A stretch of 64,000 bases of DNA. Source: Coprenecus sp949297365. Its GTDB lineage: Bacteria > Bacteroidota > Bacteroidia > Bacteroidales > UBA932. Location of the stretch: positions 620,001 through 684,000 of the forward strand of contig OZ006987.1 in assembly GCA_963931055.1 (NCBI GenBank), read 5' to 3'. Positions 43,330 to 52,117 of this stretch are shown in pieces (positions within the stretch are counted from its first letter, which is position 1; every line of letters begins with the position of its first letter). The notes under the pieces were generated by a model that was not told where the DNA came from, searched no databases, and saw only the letters and a list, made by a program, of their open reading frames with translations. Both the position numbers and the translations under genes were made by a program.

Positions 43330-45174
43330 ATGAAAAGAATCCCTTTTTTCACAACCGTCATCCCAGCATTGGCCGCCATAGCCCTGTTTACCGCCTGCCG
43401 CGATGATGAGACAGATACGTCTTCTGTCATAGAGATTAACTTTGAATCAACGGAGATCAATATCGAGGCCGCCGGAGGTGAGATGACCGCACGGTACACC
43501 TTAAGCGGTGCCGGAGACGCAGATATCTCCGACATTGACTTCAGAGCTGACGACGGATGGGTACATTCTTTTGACACATCCGAGACAGGAATCCTGAAAT
43601 TCACAGTAGACCCTAACGAAGACAGCACGGCACGCACTACCGCCATAAGGTACGATTGCGATGGCCTTGAGATTAAAGGGAATGAGCTGAAAGTAATTCA
43701 GGAAGGTACAGTTTCCGAACCCGAAGACGAGTGGAGAGGCATGGACTTTGATTTGAGGGTCGAGATTGAGGGCCATAACGTAACCGTCTATGTGACCCCC
43801 GAGGATGACACAAGACCTTATTTCTTCGACATCTATCTGACAGAGGACTTCAACGCCAGAGATATGACTCTCGACGAATTCGCCCAGTCCGTTATCGACG
43901 AACTGATAGAGTTCTACTCCGAAAACATGGAGCTTTCAAAAGAGGAGATCATTGAAGGCGTCAACTCCATCGGACCGGACAAAGGAGAATATGGAGAACT
44001 TACAGCCGGCAAGGAGTTTATGCTCTACGCCTTTGAGCTGAGTCTTGAAGGAGAAGTGCTGTCAGATGTGAAGACCGAGATATTCAACACCCCTGAAGTC
44101 GAACCTTCCGACAACGACATCACCATTACTGAAGGAGAGGTGACAGCTGTATCCATTGAAGTCAACTATGGCACGACAAACAATGACATCTACTTCTACG
44201 ACCTCGTCCTCGCTGCAGATTACGAAAACATGACAGATGAGGAGATTATGGAGGCGGAGATCCGCGAATGGGGAGGCAACATCTCCTACTCCCTCGTCTC
44301 CGGAGATTTCACCTACCTGTTTGAAGATCTGGAGCCTGACACAGAATATCTGGCTCTTGCCTTCGGGTACGGCGTAGGCACCAACACCACCCCTCTTACA
44401 AAAAAGAGCATACGCACAGTACCCGCCGGGAACCCTCTGGAATGCACTTTTGAATTTGAGTTCAGCGTGATAGGAAACATGATCTCGGCATCCGTCATCC
44501 CCAGCGACGAGACTGTCAACTATTTCTGGAATCTGTATGATGCGGATGCAACTCAGGATGAGATGAAAGCCGCTGTACTGGAATCCCTGGAAAGCACCCT
44601 CGCAGACGGATACTATACAAGTGAGATGGAGTTCTGGCTCAACGAGACAGCCCGTGGAAAGGACGGTTATCTTTTCATGGGACTGGATGAGGAGAAGGAA
44701 TACAAATTAGGAGCAGTTGCAATAGATCTTGCGGCCTGTGAAATGGCCGGAGACTTCACTGTCAGCGATATCATCAGCTTCAAGTCCGAGGAAGGAACCA
44801 GCATTGAGGTCACATTTGACAAATACTTCAACGGTGATGATGCAGCCGCACTTGGCCCTGAATACAGCGAATTTGCAGGAAAGGCCCTGGTACCGTTCAC
44901 AGTAAAGGTCAGCGGCGCAGAGACTTACCGTTGGGTAGTCACCGAATATGAAGAAGACTTTGACAATGCTTCCGACAGTATATTCTGGATGGCACTGGGA
45001 TGGGACGGATATGAGAACGAGCCGTCACGCTACGTGGCTCTGGAATGGGATAAGGACTATACGGTCTACGCCATGTCCCAGGATGCCGACGGAAACAAGT
45101 CCGAACAATTCTCCATGCCCGTCAGATTCTCCGCCGACGGAGCCTCGCCCATAACCGAACTGACGGCCGAATAG
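43330..45174 (+). CDS. Large BACON-domain surface lipoprotein
   Basis: 614 residues. Signal peptide with lipobox-like ALFTAC (Cys at about 23) followed by acidic RDDETD, which favours surface export. Residues about 35-120 are a BACON domain (INIEAAGGEMTARYTLSG, DGWVHSFDT, LKVIQEG). Then come about three repeated Ig/Fn3-like units of 110-130 residues, each with a similar strand order (VTVYVTPEDDTRPYFFDIYL, VSIEVNYGTTNNDIYFYDLV, ISASVIPSDETVNYFWNLYD) and an acidic helix after it. Strongly acidic. No enzymatic motif. BACON proteins commonly bind mucin or carbohydrate; the ligand here is not known. Confidence 0.78.
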   Translation: MKRIPFFTTVIPALAAIALFTACRDDETDTSSVIEINFESTEINIEAAGGEMTARYTLSGAGDADISDIDFRADDGWVHSFDTSETGILKFTVDPNEDSTARTTAIRYDCDGLEIKGNELKVIQEGTVSEPEDEWRGMDFDLRVEIEGHNVTVYVTPEDDTRPYFFDIYLTEDFNARDMTLDEFAQSVIDELIEFYSENMELSKEEIIEGVNSIGPDKGEYGELTAGKEFMLYAFELSLEGEVLSDVKTEIFNTPEVEPSDNDITITEGEVTAVSIEVNYGTTNNDIYFYDLVLAADYENMTDEEIMEAEIREWGGNISYSLVSGDFTYLFEDLEPDTEYLALAFGYGVGTNTTPLTKKSIRTVPAGNPLECTFEFEFSVIGNMISASVIPSDETVNYFWNLYDADATQDEMKAAVLESLESTLADGYYTSEMEFWLNETARGKDGYLFMGLDEEKEYKLGAVAIDLAACEMAGDFTVSDIISFKSEEGTSIEVTFDKYFNGDDAAALGPEYSEFAGKALVPFTVKVSGAETYRWVVTEYEEDFDNASDSIFWMALGWDGYENEPSRYVALEWDKDYTVYAMSQDADGNKSEQFSMPVRFSADGASPITELTAE

Positions 45175-45205
45175 AAACAACGGAAACAGTAACGGTACAC
45201 AAAAA

Positions 45206-45233
45206 AGTCCGGCAACCGCGTGATTGCCGGACT
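45206..45233. terminator. Bidirectional terminator between convergent lipoprotein genes
   Basis: AGTCCGGCAA pairs perfectly with TTGCCGGACT around an 8-base loop. AAAAAA precedes and CTTTGTATTT follows, so it can act on both strands. Confidence 0.8.
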
Positions 45234-45257
45234 CTTTGTATTTAAAGGGGATAAGTC

Positions 45258-46805
45258 TTACCTTGCAGATGCAGAGTTCTTGAACAATCTGCTGTTGGGC
45301 TGAAGTGTTGCAGCCTTGATGGGCAGATTATTTACCATCTCCACCTTATCCACCGATACGAAAGGATTGGTGTCCCTGAAGGTGTTTACGCTGCTGCGGA
45401 CCGGAGCCATCGCTCCTCCGAAGCTCTGATCCTCCAGACTGAGCCTGCCTTCCCAGCTGCCGTCCCAAGTATATCCGAGATCATCGATAAAACTGAATGA
45501 GATTGCATATGTTCCGTCACCGTTGTTGGTAATATTGAGATCTCCAGACATAGCCGGAGCGAACTCCGACACATACCCTTGATTGTCAAAACCTCCGAGA
45601 TAATTGGTTCCGTAGATCTGTCCGCTCGTAAAGTTCATATAACCTGTCGCATAATTACCGGGATATAGATAACCATACTCAATCGGCTTATATGTTCCGC
45701 TTGAGATACCATCTTCAAAAGTAATTGCCTCACATACTATCTCCGTCATGAAACCGTCCTCACCTGTGGTTGGGAACAGTTTGATCGCCCAATTGCCGCC
45801 TCCTGTTTCATAATAGTCTCCATAGAACACGGCCGAGCCCTCTGCCCCGTCAAGATTAAGCGTATAATCCTCCTCCAGCGTTGAGTAAGGACCGGGGATT
45901 CCCTGTATCTCAAGTGAGCCGCTGTAACTGCAATCCACTGAATATCCGTTGTCGGTAGTAAACGTACATGTAATATCATAACCGGAAACCGCATCTCCCT
46001 CAACAGTCATCGTGCCGCCGGTTATCAAGCCTATCAGTTCTGTATAATAGTCAGGACAATAAGCCGCGTATGTTCCGACCAGAGACTCATAGCCGTAAAT
46101 GTCCACACTCTTACCACCCGGGAATAATGTATTGGTTTCATAAGAGTCAGATACTGTATACGTGCCAGTTGCCAGCTCTCCGCTTTCATTATAAGGCATG
46201 TACATGTCTATATTGAGGATACTTCCCGGAGGTGTAGCGTAACCGCCTTCTATAGCCATGTCTGTAAACTGAATGGTAACTTCCATAACATCCCCGTCAT
46301 CAGCCACATAGACGGCTACCGCATTATCGGCTTCTATATCCAGGTCCTGCCCCAGAACATCGTCACCGCCGGCAGAGCCGCCTACGACATCGTAAACTGC
46401 CTCTCCCGTATATGAGACGTGATGTATCTTTCCGTCCTCATCTGTCAGTACAGCATCCATGACGATATTGCCACCTTCATAGGTTATCGTCAATGTACCT
46501 GTATCAAAATATGTATCAAATACATACTCTCCGTCCTCCCCGATACTGGTTCCACAGGAATAATCCCAGGAGAAGGTCATGTCTTCAACTACACCAGAAC
46601 CGGAACTGAGAGCATAAGTCCCGGCAGGAGGAAGGGGGTTATTCTCATCCTCAGGTGCGGCTGCTGCGAATATATCAAACAGATAGTACGTTCCTCCGTT
46701 CTGCTGATATCCGTCCGCGTCGAAGTCCTTGTCAGAAATCCACGTATAATAGTTATAATTGACATCATACTCCTGACCATAATAGGTGCCGTTAAAATAA
46801 CTCAT
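45258..46805 (-). CDS. C-terminal part of a split BACON lipoprotein gene
   Basis: 515 residues from an ATG at 46805, but with no signal peptide although the composition (Asp/Gly/Tyr/Thr-rich beta repeats such as TGTYTVSDSYETNT and GTMTVEGDAVSGYDITC) is that of a secreted surface protein. The frame upstream of the ATG is open and reads QAAAGQTGSYDYEYK, which continues the second BACON domain of the preceding gene. So this is most likely the C-terminal two-thirds of one protein, cut off by a one-base deletion at about 46850. As annotated, it could only be translated by coupling through the ATGA overlap, and would remain in the cytoplasm. Confidence 0.7.
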   Translation of the reverse strand: MSYFNGTYYGQEYDVNYNYYTWISDKDFDADGYQQNGGTYYLFDIFAAAAPEDENNPLPPAGTYALSSGSGVVEDMTFSWDYSCGTSIGEDGEYVFDTYFDTGTLTITYEGGNIVMDAVLTDEDGKIHHVSYTGEAVYDVVGGSAGGDDVLGQDLDIEADNAVAVYVADDGDVMEVTIQFTDMAIEGGYATPPGSILNIDMYMPYNESGELATGTYTVSDSYETNTLFPGGKSVDIYGYESLVGTYAAYCPDYYTELIGLITGGTMTVEGDAVSGYDITCTFTTDNGYSVDCSYSGSLEIQGIPGPYSTLEEDYTLNLDGAEGSAVFYGDYYETGGGNWAIKLFPTTGEDGFMTEIVCEAITFEDGISSGTYKPIEYGYLYPGNYATGYMNFTSGQIYGTNYLGGFDNQGYVSEFAPAMSGDLNITNNGDGTYAISFSFIDDLGYTWDGSWEGRLSLEDQSFGGAMAPVRSSVNTFRDTNPFVSVDKVEMVNNLPIKAATLQPNSRLFKNSASAR

Positions 46806-47485
46806 TTTATACTCATAGTCATACGAGCCTGTCTGACCGGCAGCTGCCTGGTCACTTCCGCAGCCGTCTCAATCCGGCCGTCGCCATACTCGTATACCAC
46901 GCTTATCTCAGCTGTTCTCTCATCTCCCGTATTAGCAGCGGCAGTGATGGCTATAACTCCTGAATTATCCGCATTGAGCGTCAGCCAGTCCGCCTCTGAT
47001 GCGGCAGAGACCTTACCGTCCGCGGCCGGGTTGATGATCTCGTAGGTCAGCTCAAAGTCACCTCCCTCTGCAGGAATTGAAGGAGCAGCGCCAAGCTCTA
47101 TCTCAGGAGCCGCACCGGCTACTCCCTGACTGACTTTGACATCTGCTGTAACTTCCCCATCGACGCCATATGTGTATTTAAGGGTAATGAGACCGTTTCT
47201 ATCCGCACCGCTTTCATTCGGTTCCGCCACAAATGTGACCATGGTATCGGATGCAACTGTGAAATCAGTCATCCAGCCATCTTCAGAGTTCGCCGTCAGC
47301 TTTCCGTCAGCAACTGGATTCTCAATAGAATAAACAAACTCACACTGGCCTCCGGCACCGGGAATGGTTATCTCGGCTGCATCGAGTGTGATTTCAGGAG
47401 GAGTCTCAGACACTATCTTCTCCTCACATCCGGTGACAACCGCAAAAGCGGCCACCGCGAGAAAAAACAAGAATGATCTTTTCAT
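46802..47485 (-). CDS. N-terminal part of a split BACON lipoprotein gene (two BACON domains)
   Basis: 227 residues from the ATG at 47485 (a further ATG at 47518 adds 11 residues and is less likely). Lipoprotein signal ending FAVVTGC (Cys at about 20), then BACON domain 1 (about 30-125: ITIPGAGGQCEFVYSIENP, DGWMTDF, DVKVSQGVAG) and BACON domain 2 (about 130-215: PAEGGDFELTYEIINP, ADWLTLN). The end (EVT then RQLPVRQARM) departs from the expected EVTQAAAG. One more C in ACCAG at about 46850 restores it and joins the next frame, giving a protein of about 740 residues. A perfect promoter precedes it. Confidence 0.75.
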   Translation of the reverse strand: MKRSFLFFLAVAAFAVVTGCEEKIVSETPPEITLDAAEITIPGAGGQCEFVYSIENPVADGKLTANSEDGWMTDFTVASDTMVTFVAEPNESGADRNGLITLKYTYGVDGEVTADVKVSQGVAGAAPEIELGAAPSIPAEGGDFELTYEIINPAADGKVSAASEADWLTLNADNSGVIAITAAANTGDERTAEISVVYEYGDGRIETAAEVTRQLPVRQARMTMSIK

Positions 47486-47529
47486 AATATATAGTTTTAA
47501 TGGATTAGAGATAAGCATTTATTTTGTCT

Positions 47530-47560
47530 CAAATATAAAAAAAGATGTAGAAGAAACAAA
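47530..47560 (-). promoter_or_regulatory. Promoter of the split BACON lipoprotein gene
   Basis: Minus strand TTTG (47557-47560), 19 bases, TATATTTG (47530-47537). The -33 box lies in the loop of the preceding terminator and the spacer contains its T run. Confidence 0.8.
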
Positions 47561-47573
47561 CTTCTTCCACATC
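47544..47573 (-). terminator. Terminator of the aminotransferase gene
   Basis: GATGTGGAAGAA pairs with TTCTTCTACATC (one mismatch) around a 6-base loop on the minus strand, followed by TTTTTTT. It lies 25 bases after the aminotransferase stop. Confidence 0.8.
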
Positions 47574-47598
47574 TTTTTCACCTAAATTAATTTTTCTA

Positions 47599-48795
47599 CT
47601 ATTTCTTGCTGTCCATCAGCTTGCGGATGGCGCTGCCGAGTCTCTTCACGCCCTCGAGCATGTCCTCGTCGCTGACGTAGGAGAAGTTCAGACGCATGGT
47701 GTTCTGGCCTGTGCCGTCGCAGAAGAAGACCTCACCGATGACGAAAGCCACGTTCTCCTTGATGGCGACTTCGAAGAGCTCCTTCGCATCCAGGCCCTCG
47801 GGCATGGAAACGAGCAGGAAGAGACCTCCCTCAGGTCTTGTCCAGGTAACTCCCTCGGGCATGTACTCCGTAAGATACTGGTGCATCAGGTCTCTCTTAT
47901 GACGGTAGAGGTCGATGGTGGTCTGAAGGTTCTTGTCATAGTAGCCTTTCTCCATGTACTTGGCAGCCACTTCCTGGTTGAGGATAGGCGTGCAGAGGTC
48001 AGCTGACTGCTTGGCCACGATAAGACGGCCGATGATCTCCTCGGGAGCGAGCACCCAACCCAGACGGAAACCGGGCACGAATGTCTTGGAGAATGTACCC
48101 AGCAGGACTACTCTCTCGGGAGCCATCGAGTACATGGTAGGATAGGACTCGCCTTCGTAGCGGAGCTCCTTGTAAGGGCTGTCCTCGATGATGATGAGGT
48201 CGTACTTGCGGGCCACGTCGATGATCTCCTGACGTCTCTTCAGGTCCATGGTGACTCCTGTAGGGTTCTGGAAGTCAGGGATGGCGTAGATGAACTTGGG
48301 CTTCTGACCCACGGAGCAGAGAGCCGATACGACAGCCTCCGCCTCCTCGTCGTGACGGATGCCCACGGGACGACCCTGATATGACCAGATGGCCTGAAGC
48401 GCACCCATGTAAGAGGGCAGACCGCAGAGCACGGTGTCACCGGGGTTGATGAAGATTCTGGAGATCAGGTCAAGAGCCTGCTGGGAAGCTGTGGTGATGA
48501 GGATATTGTCGATACCCACCTTTACGCCTTCCTTCTCGTATTTCTTGGCAATCTGGGTTCTCAGAGCCACGCTGCCCTCGGTAGAACCGTACTGGAGAAC
48601 CTGTGCGGGCTTCTCGTCCAGCAGTTCGTTTATTATCTCCTTGAGGTTGTCTACGGGGAATGTCTTGGCATTGGGGAAACCGCCGCCGAAAGATATAATC
48701 TCAGGCCTGTTGGCCACTTTCAGAAGGTCGCGGATAGCTGACCTTCTCATGCTCTTAGCATTGTCTGATAAAAAGGTTGTAAGATCAAGTGCCAT
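47599..48795 (-). CDS. PLP-dependent aminotransferase (class I, LysN/aminoadipate-like)
   Basis: 398 residues, fold-type I. The PLP lysine lies in GTFSKTFVPGFRLGWV; also PDFQNPTGVTMD (substrate/PLP pocket), YGSTEGSVALR, and a C-terminal RLNFSYVSDEDM with the carboxylate-binding Arg. It resembles 2-aminoadipate or multi-substrate aminotransferases related to the MocR family, without their DNA-binding domain. The amino donor and acceptor cannot be fixed from sequence; aromatic or branched substrates are also possible. It has its own promoter and terminator. Confidence 0.88.
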   Translation of the reverse strand: MALDLTTFLSDNAKSMRRSAIRDLLKVANRPEIISFGGGFPNAKTFPVDNLKEIINELLDEKPAQVLQYGSTEGSVALRTQIAKKYEKEGVKVGIDNILITTASQQALDLISRIFINPGDTVLCGLPSYMGALQAIWSYQGRPVGIRHDEEAEAVVSALCSVGQKPKFIYAIPDFQNPTGVTMDLKRRQEIIDVARKYDLIIIEDSPYKELRYEGESYPTMYSMAPERVVLLGTFSKTFVPGFRLGWVLAPEEIIGRLIVAKQSADLCTPILNQEVAAKYMEKGYYDKNLQTTIDLYRHKRDLMHQYLTEYMPEGVTWTRPEGGLFLLVSMPEGLDAKELFEVAIKENVAFVIGEVFFCDGTGQNTMRLNFSYVSDEDMLEGVKRLGSAIRKLMDSKK

Positions 48796-48819
48796 AGTAT
48801 TTCTATATTAAAGTATGCA

Positions 48820-48850
48820 CAAAATTAGACAAATTGTTATTAAAAGCAAA
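48820..48850 (-). promoter_or_regulatory. Promoter of the aminotransferase gene
   Basis: Minus strand TTTG (48847-48850), 19 bases, TAATTTTG (48820-48827), 24 bases before the ATG. Confidence 0.8.
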
Positions 48851-48897
48851 GCCAAACTTAAAAATTTTAAGCAAATCCGAACTTACGAAATATTTGC

Positions 48898-48905
48898 TAT
48901 CTTTG
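48898..48905 (+). promoter_or_regulatory. -7 box of the queD-like/polA group
   Basis: TATCTTTG, 29 bases before the ATG at 48935; a near-perfect palindrome CTTAAAAATTTTAAG lies about 25 bases upstream (48857-48871). Confidence 0.55.
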
Positions 48906-48934
48906 AAAGTTTTCAAGATATATCTGCAGATACT

Positions 48935-49378
48935 ATGCCAACACTGAGACTCACAAAGGAATTCCGATTCGAAGGGGCGCACGCCCTTACCGGATATGAC
49001 GGAAAATGCAGGCACATCCACGGGCACTCCTATATATTATATGTCACGGTAAAGGGCACTCCCTCCAACCCTGACGGCACTCCCAAGTCAGGGATGCTCA
49101 TTGACTTCACGGACCTCAAGAGAATAGTCAGCGAGGGCATCATCGACAAGTTCGACCATGCACTTATACTAAGGGACAACTCACCCATAGCCAAAGAGAT
49201 CGCAGAAGCCTATCAAAGAGTGCTCATAGTGCCGTTCCAGCCCACATGCGAGAATCTGGTGCTGTATTTCGCAGACATCATCAGACAAGGGCTGCCGCAG
49301 GGAGTAAGCCTGCACTCGCTGCGCCTGCACGAGACGGCCACATCCTACGTAGAATGGTTCGAATCCGATAACGAATAG
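48935..49378 (+). CDS. queD: 6-carboxytetrahydropterin synthase (QueD-like)
   Basis: 147 residues from the ATG at 48935; the ATG at 48815 would translate the promoter region. Zinc-binding histidines H16, H29 and H31, and the likely active-site Cys25 in KCRHIHGHSY, match the QueD/PTPS family. FEGAHAL, LIDFTDLKRIV, FDHALIL and a C-terminal ETATSYVEWF (catalytic Glu) also fit. It converts dihydroneopterin triphosphate to 6-carboxytetrahydropterin, an early step of queuosine synthesis. The rest of the que pathway is not in the window. polA starts 10 bases later. Confidence 0.88.
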   Translation: MPTLRLTKEFRFEGAHALTGYDGKCRHIHGHSYILYVTVKGTPSNPDGTPKSGMLIDFTDLKRIVSEGIIDKFDHALILRDNSPIAKEIAEAYQRVLIVPFQPTCENLVLYFADIIRQGLPQGVSLHSLRLHETATSYVEWFESDNE

Positions 49379-49388
49379 ACTCAACACC

Positions 49389-52097
49389 ATGAGTAACAGA
49401 CTCTTCCTCATAGACGGCCACGCCCTCATGTTCCGGATGTACTATGCCTTCATCCGCCGCCCCATGGTCAACTCCAAGGGGGTGGACACCTCGGTCATCT
49501 TCGGCTTCACCCGCTACCTGCTGGATCTGATCATCCGCGAGAGGCCGTCACATCTGGCAGTGGCCTTCGATCCCCCGTGCAGGACATTCCGCCACGAGGC
49601 TTACCCCGAGTACAAGGCCAACCGTCAGGCGGCCCCCGAAGTCATCAAGGACTCCCTCGAACCTCTGACGGAGATAGTACGCTCGCTCGGTATCCCGGTG
49701 CTCATGGTTCCCGGATACGAGGCCGATGACGTTATAGGCTCGATGGCCGGAGAGTGGAGCGGAAAGGGCTTCGATGTCTATATGGTCTCCCCGGACAAGG
49801 ACCTGGGCCAGCTCATATCCGACCATGTCTTCCAGGTCAAGCCGGGCAAGAGCGGTGCTGAGGACGAGACCATGGACCGTCAGGCTCTCTGCGAAAAATT
49901 CGGCATCAGCTCTCCGGCGCAGGTGGTGGACATCCTGACCATCTGGGGGGATACGTCTGACAATGTTCCGGGAGTCAAGGGCATAGGCGAGGTAGGAGCC
50001 AGGAAGCTGGTGGGCAGATACGGCTCGGTGGACGGGATAATGCAGCATCTGGACGAGCTGCCGCCCAAGCAGGCCGCAGCCATGCGGGAAGCGGCGGATC
50101 ATCTGGCCATGAGCCGTTTCCTGGTGACAATAAAGACGGATGTGGCCACGGGCTGCACCGAGGAGGAACTGCGCCTGGACATCCAGGATCCATCTGCTGC
50201 GGCCGGTCTGTTCAATCTGTACGAATGTCCGTCCCTGCTGGCTCTGCTTCCGGCGGTGTCAAACGGCAGCAGCACAGCGCCGGCCCAGGATGAGGGAAAA
50301 GGGAACGGCAAAAAGGCCGAGTTCAGGTACGTCGGTGCGGAGGAAATATCTGCCGCAGCAGAAAAAGCCGGAATCGCCGGAATAGTCCTGTCAGGAGGAA
50401 AAGACCTGGATGGAAAGGACCGCTGCTTTATATCCGTACCCGGAGAGAAAGACTCCCCTGCCCTGGTGTTCAAGACCCCGGACCCGGCCGCTGCACGCGG
50501 AATACTGGAATCCGGACAGATAATCAAGACCGGCTACAGTCTCAAGCAGTACATCAACCTGCTCAGAGAGGACGGCATAAGTCTGGACGGGCCGCTGGCC
50601 GACATTGAGCTGCTGCACTATCTCCTCAACCCTGAGACATCGCACCGGCCGGACATACTGGTCTCGTCCTACCTCGGACTGGACCTTTCCTACTGCCGCT
50701 CCCATGAGACAGCGGACACCTCAGAGACATCCGAGCCGGACCTCTTCTCCGCAGCACCGGCTGACGACAACGGTGAGGACCGGGTCTACAAAGCCTCAGT
50801 GGACGCATCTCTGATGGTTCCGCTGTACAGGGCCGTAAAGGAAGACGCCGACAGGGATCCGTCCGTCGGAAAGCTGTACGAAGATATCGAGATGCCTCTG
50901 ATCCGCGTACTGGCCGACATGGAATACAGCGGAGTGCGGATAGATACGGACATGCTGGCCGCCTACGGCAAGGAGCTGGGCAAGGAACTCTCGGTCATAG
51001 AGGCCCGCATACGCGAGGAGACCGGAGAGCCTGCACTGAATATCTCGTCCCCCGTCCAGCTGGGAGCCGTGCTCTTCGACAAGCTCAGGCTGGACCCCAA
51101 GGCCAGGAAGAACAAGCGGGGCAACTACTCCACCGACGAGGAGACTCTGTCTGAGCTGAAGGACAGGCATCCGGTCATCGGCGACATACTCCGCTTCAGG
51201 GCCGTCAAGAAACTCATATCCACATACATCGAGCCTTTCCCCTCACTTATCGACCCCAGGGACGGCAAGGTACACACTACATTCAACCAGGCCCTGACGG
51301 CCACCGGAAGGCTCAGCTCCACCCACCCCAACCTGCAGAACATCCCGATCAGGACGGAGATGGGACGCGAGATCCGCAAGGCTTTCATCCCGTCCTGCCC
51401 GGACAATGTAATCATCTCGGCCGACTACTCCCAGATAGAGCTGCGCCTGATGGCCTCCATCAGCTCCGACCCCGATATGATAGAGGCGTTCCGGCAGGGT
51501 CAGGACATCCACACGGCTACAGCGGCAAAGATCTTCAAGGTCAGTCTGGAGGATGTCACTCCCGAGCAGAGACGCAGGGCCAAGACCGCCAACTTCGGCA
51601 TCATCTACGGCATCTCCGCCTTCGGTCTGTCCCAGAGACTGGACATCCCGCGAAAAGAGGCCAAGGAACTGATTGACGGATACTTCCAGCACTATCCCGC
51701 CATTGCGGACTACATTGAGCGCACCAAGACTGAGGCCAGAGAGAAGGGATATGTATCCACCATCTTCGGACGGAAAAGATACATCAAGGATATCAATTCG
51801 CGCAACGCCACGGTCCGTGGATTCGCCGAACGCAACGCCGTCAACGCCCCGATACAGGGCAGCGCGGCGGACATCATCAAGATAGCCATGAACCGGGTGG
51901 CGGCGGCCCTGAAAGCCGGAGGCTACAAGGCGCGGATGATACTCCAGGTACACGACGAACTGGTGCTGGACACCCCTAAGGAGGAGGCACAGGCCGTCAT
52001 GGAACTGGTACGGAAAGAGATGGAGGGTGTAGTACAGCTCCAGGTACCGCTGACAGCAGAGTGCGGCTGCGGAGCCAACTGGCTGGAAGCACATTGA
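49389..52097 (+). CDS. polA: DNA polymerase I
   Basis: 902 residues. 5'-3' exonuclease domain (about 1-290: LIDGHALMFRMYYAF, VPGYEADDVIGSMA, SPDKDLGQLI, GVKGIGEVGA). The middle part (about 305-480) has the 3'-5' exonuclease fold but lacks its first acidic motif (DxE), so proofreading is probably inactive. The polymerase domain (about 490-902) is intact: motif A SADYSQIELRLMA, motif B RRRAKTANFGIIYGIS, motif C QVHDELVLD. It fills gaps and removes RNA primers. It lies between the queD-like and sigma-factor genes in the same direction. Confidence 0.96.
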   Translation: MSNRLFLIDGHALMFRMYYAFIRRPMVNSKGVDTSVIFGFTRYLLDLIIRERPSHLAVAFDPPCRTFRHEAYPEYKANRQAAPEVIKDSLEPLTEIVRSLGIPVLMVPGYEADDVIGSMAGEWSGKGFDVYMVSPDKDLGQLISDHVFQVKPGKSGAEDETMDRQALCEKFGISSPAQVVDILTIWGDTSDNVPGVKGIGEVGARKLVGRYGSVDGIMQHLDELPPKQAAAMREAADHLAMSRFLVTIKTDVATGCTEEELRLDIQDPSAAAGLFNLYECPSLLALLPAVSNGSSTAPAQDEGKGNGKKAEFRYVGAEEISAAAEKAGIAGIVLSGGKDLDGKDRCFISVPGEKDSPALVFKTPDPAAARGILESGQIIKTGYSLKQYINLLREDGISLDGPLADIELLHYLLNPETSHRPDILVSSYLGLDLSYCRSHETADTSETSEPDLFSAAPADDNGEDRVYKASVDASLMVPLYRAVKEDADRDPSVGKLYEDIEMPLIRVLADMEYSGVRIDTDMLAAYGKELGKELSVIEARIREETGEPALNISSPVQLGAVLFDKLRLDPKARKNKRGNYSTDEETLSELKDRHPVIGDILRFRAVKKLISTYIEPFPSLIDPRDGKVHTTFNQALTATGRLSSTHPNLQNIPIRTEMGREIRKAFIPSCPDNVIISADYSQIELRLMASISSDPDMIEAFRQGQDIHTATAAKIFKVSLEDVTPEQRRRAKTANFGIIYGISAFGLSQRLDIPRKEAKELIDGYFQHYPAIADYIERTKTEAREKGYVSTIFGRKRYIKDINSRNATVRGFAERNAVNAPIQGSAADIIKIAMNRVAAALKAGGYKARMILQVHDELVLDTPKEEAQAVMELVRKEMEGVVQLQVPLTAECGCGANWLEAH

Positions 52098-52117
52098 CAT
52101 ACAAACCTGACAAGACG

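Noticed and set aside
41586..47485. Polysaccharide utilisation locus
   Set aside because: No SusC/SusD pair or glycoside hydrolase is present.
48815..48934. Longer N-terminus for the QueD-like protein
   Set aside because: The 40 extra residues span the divergent promoter of the aminotransferase gene and the -7 box of its own.
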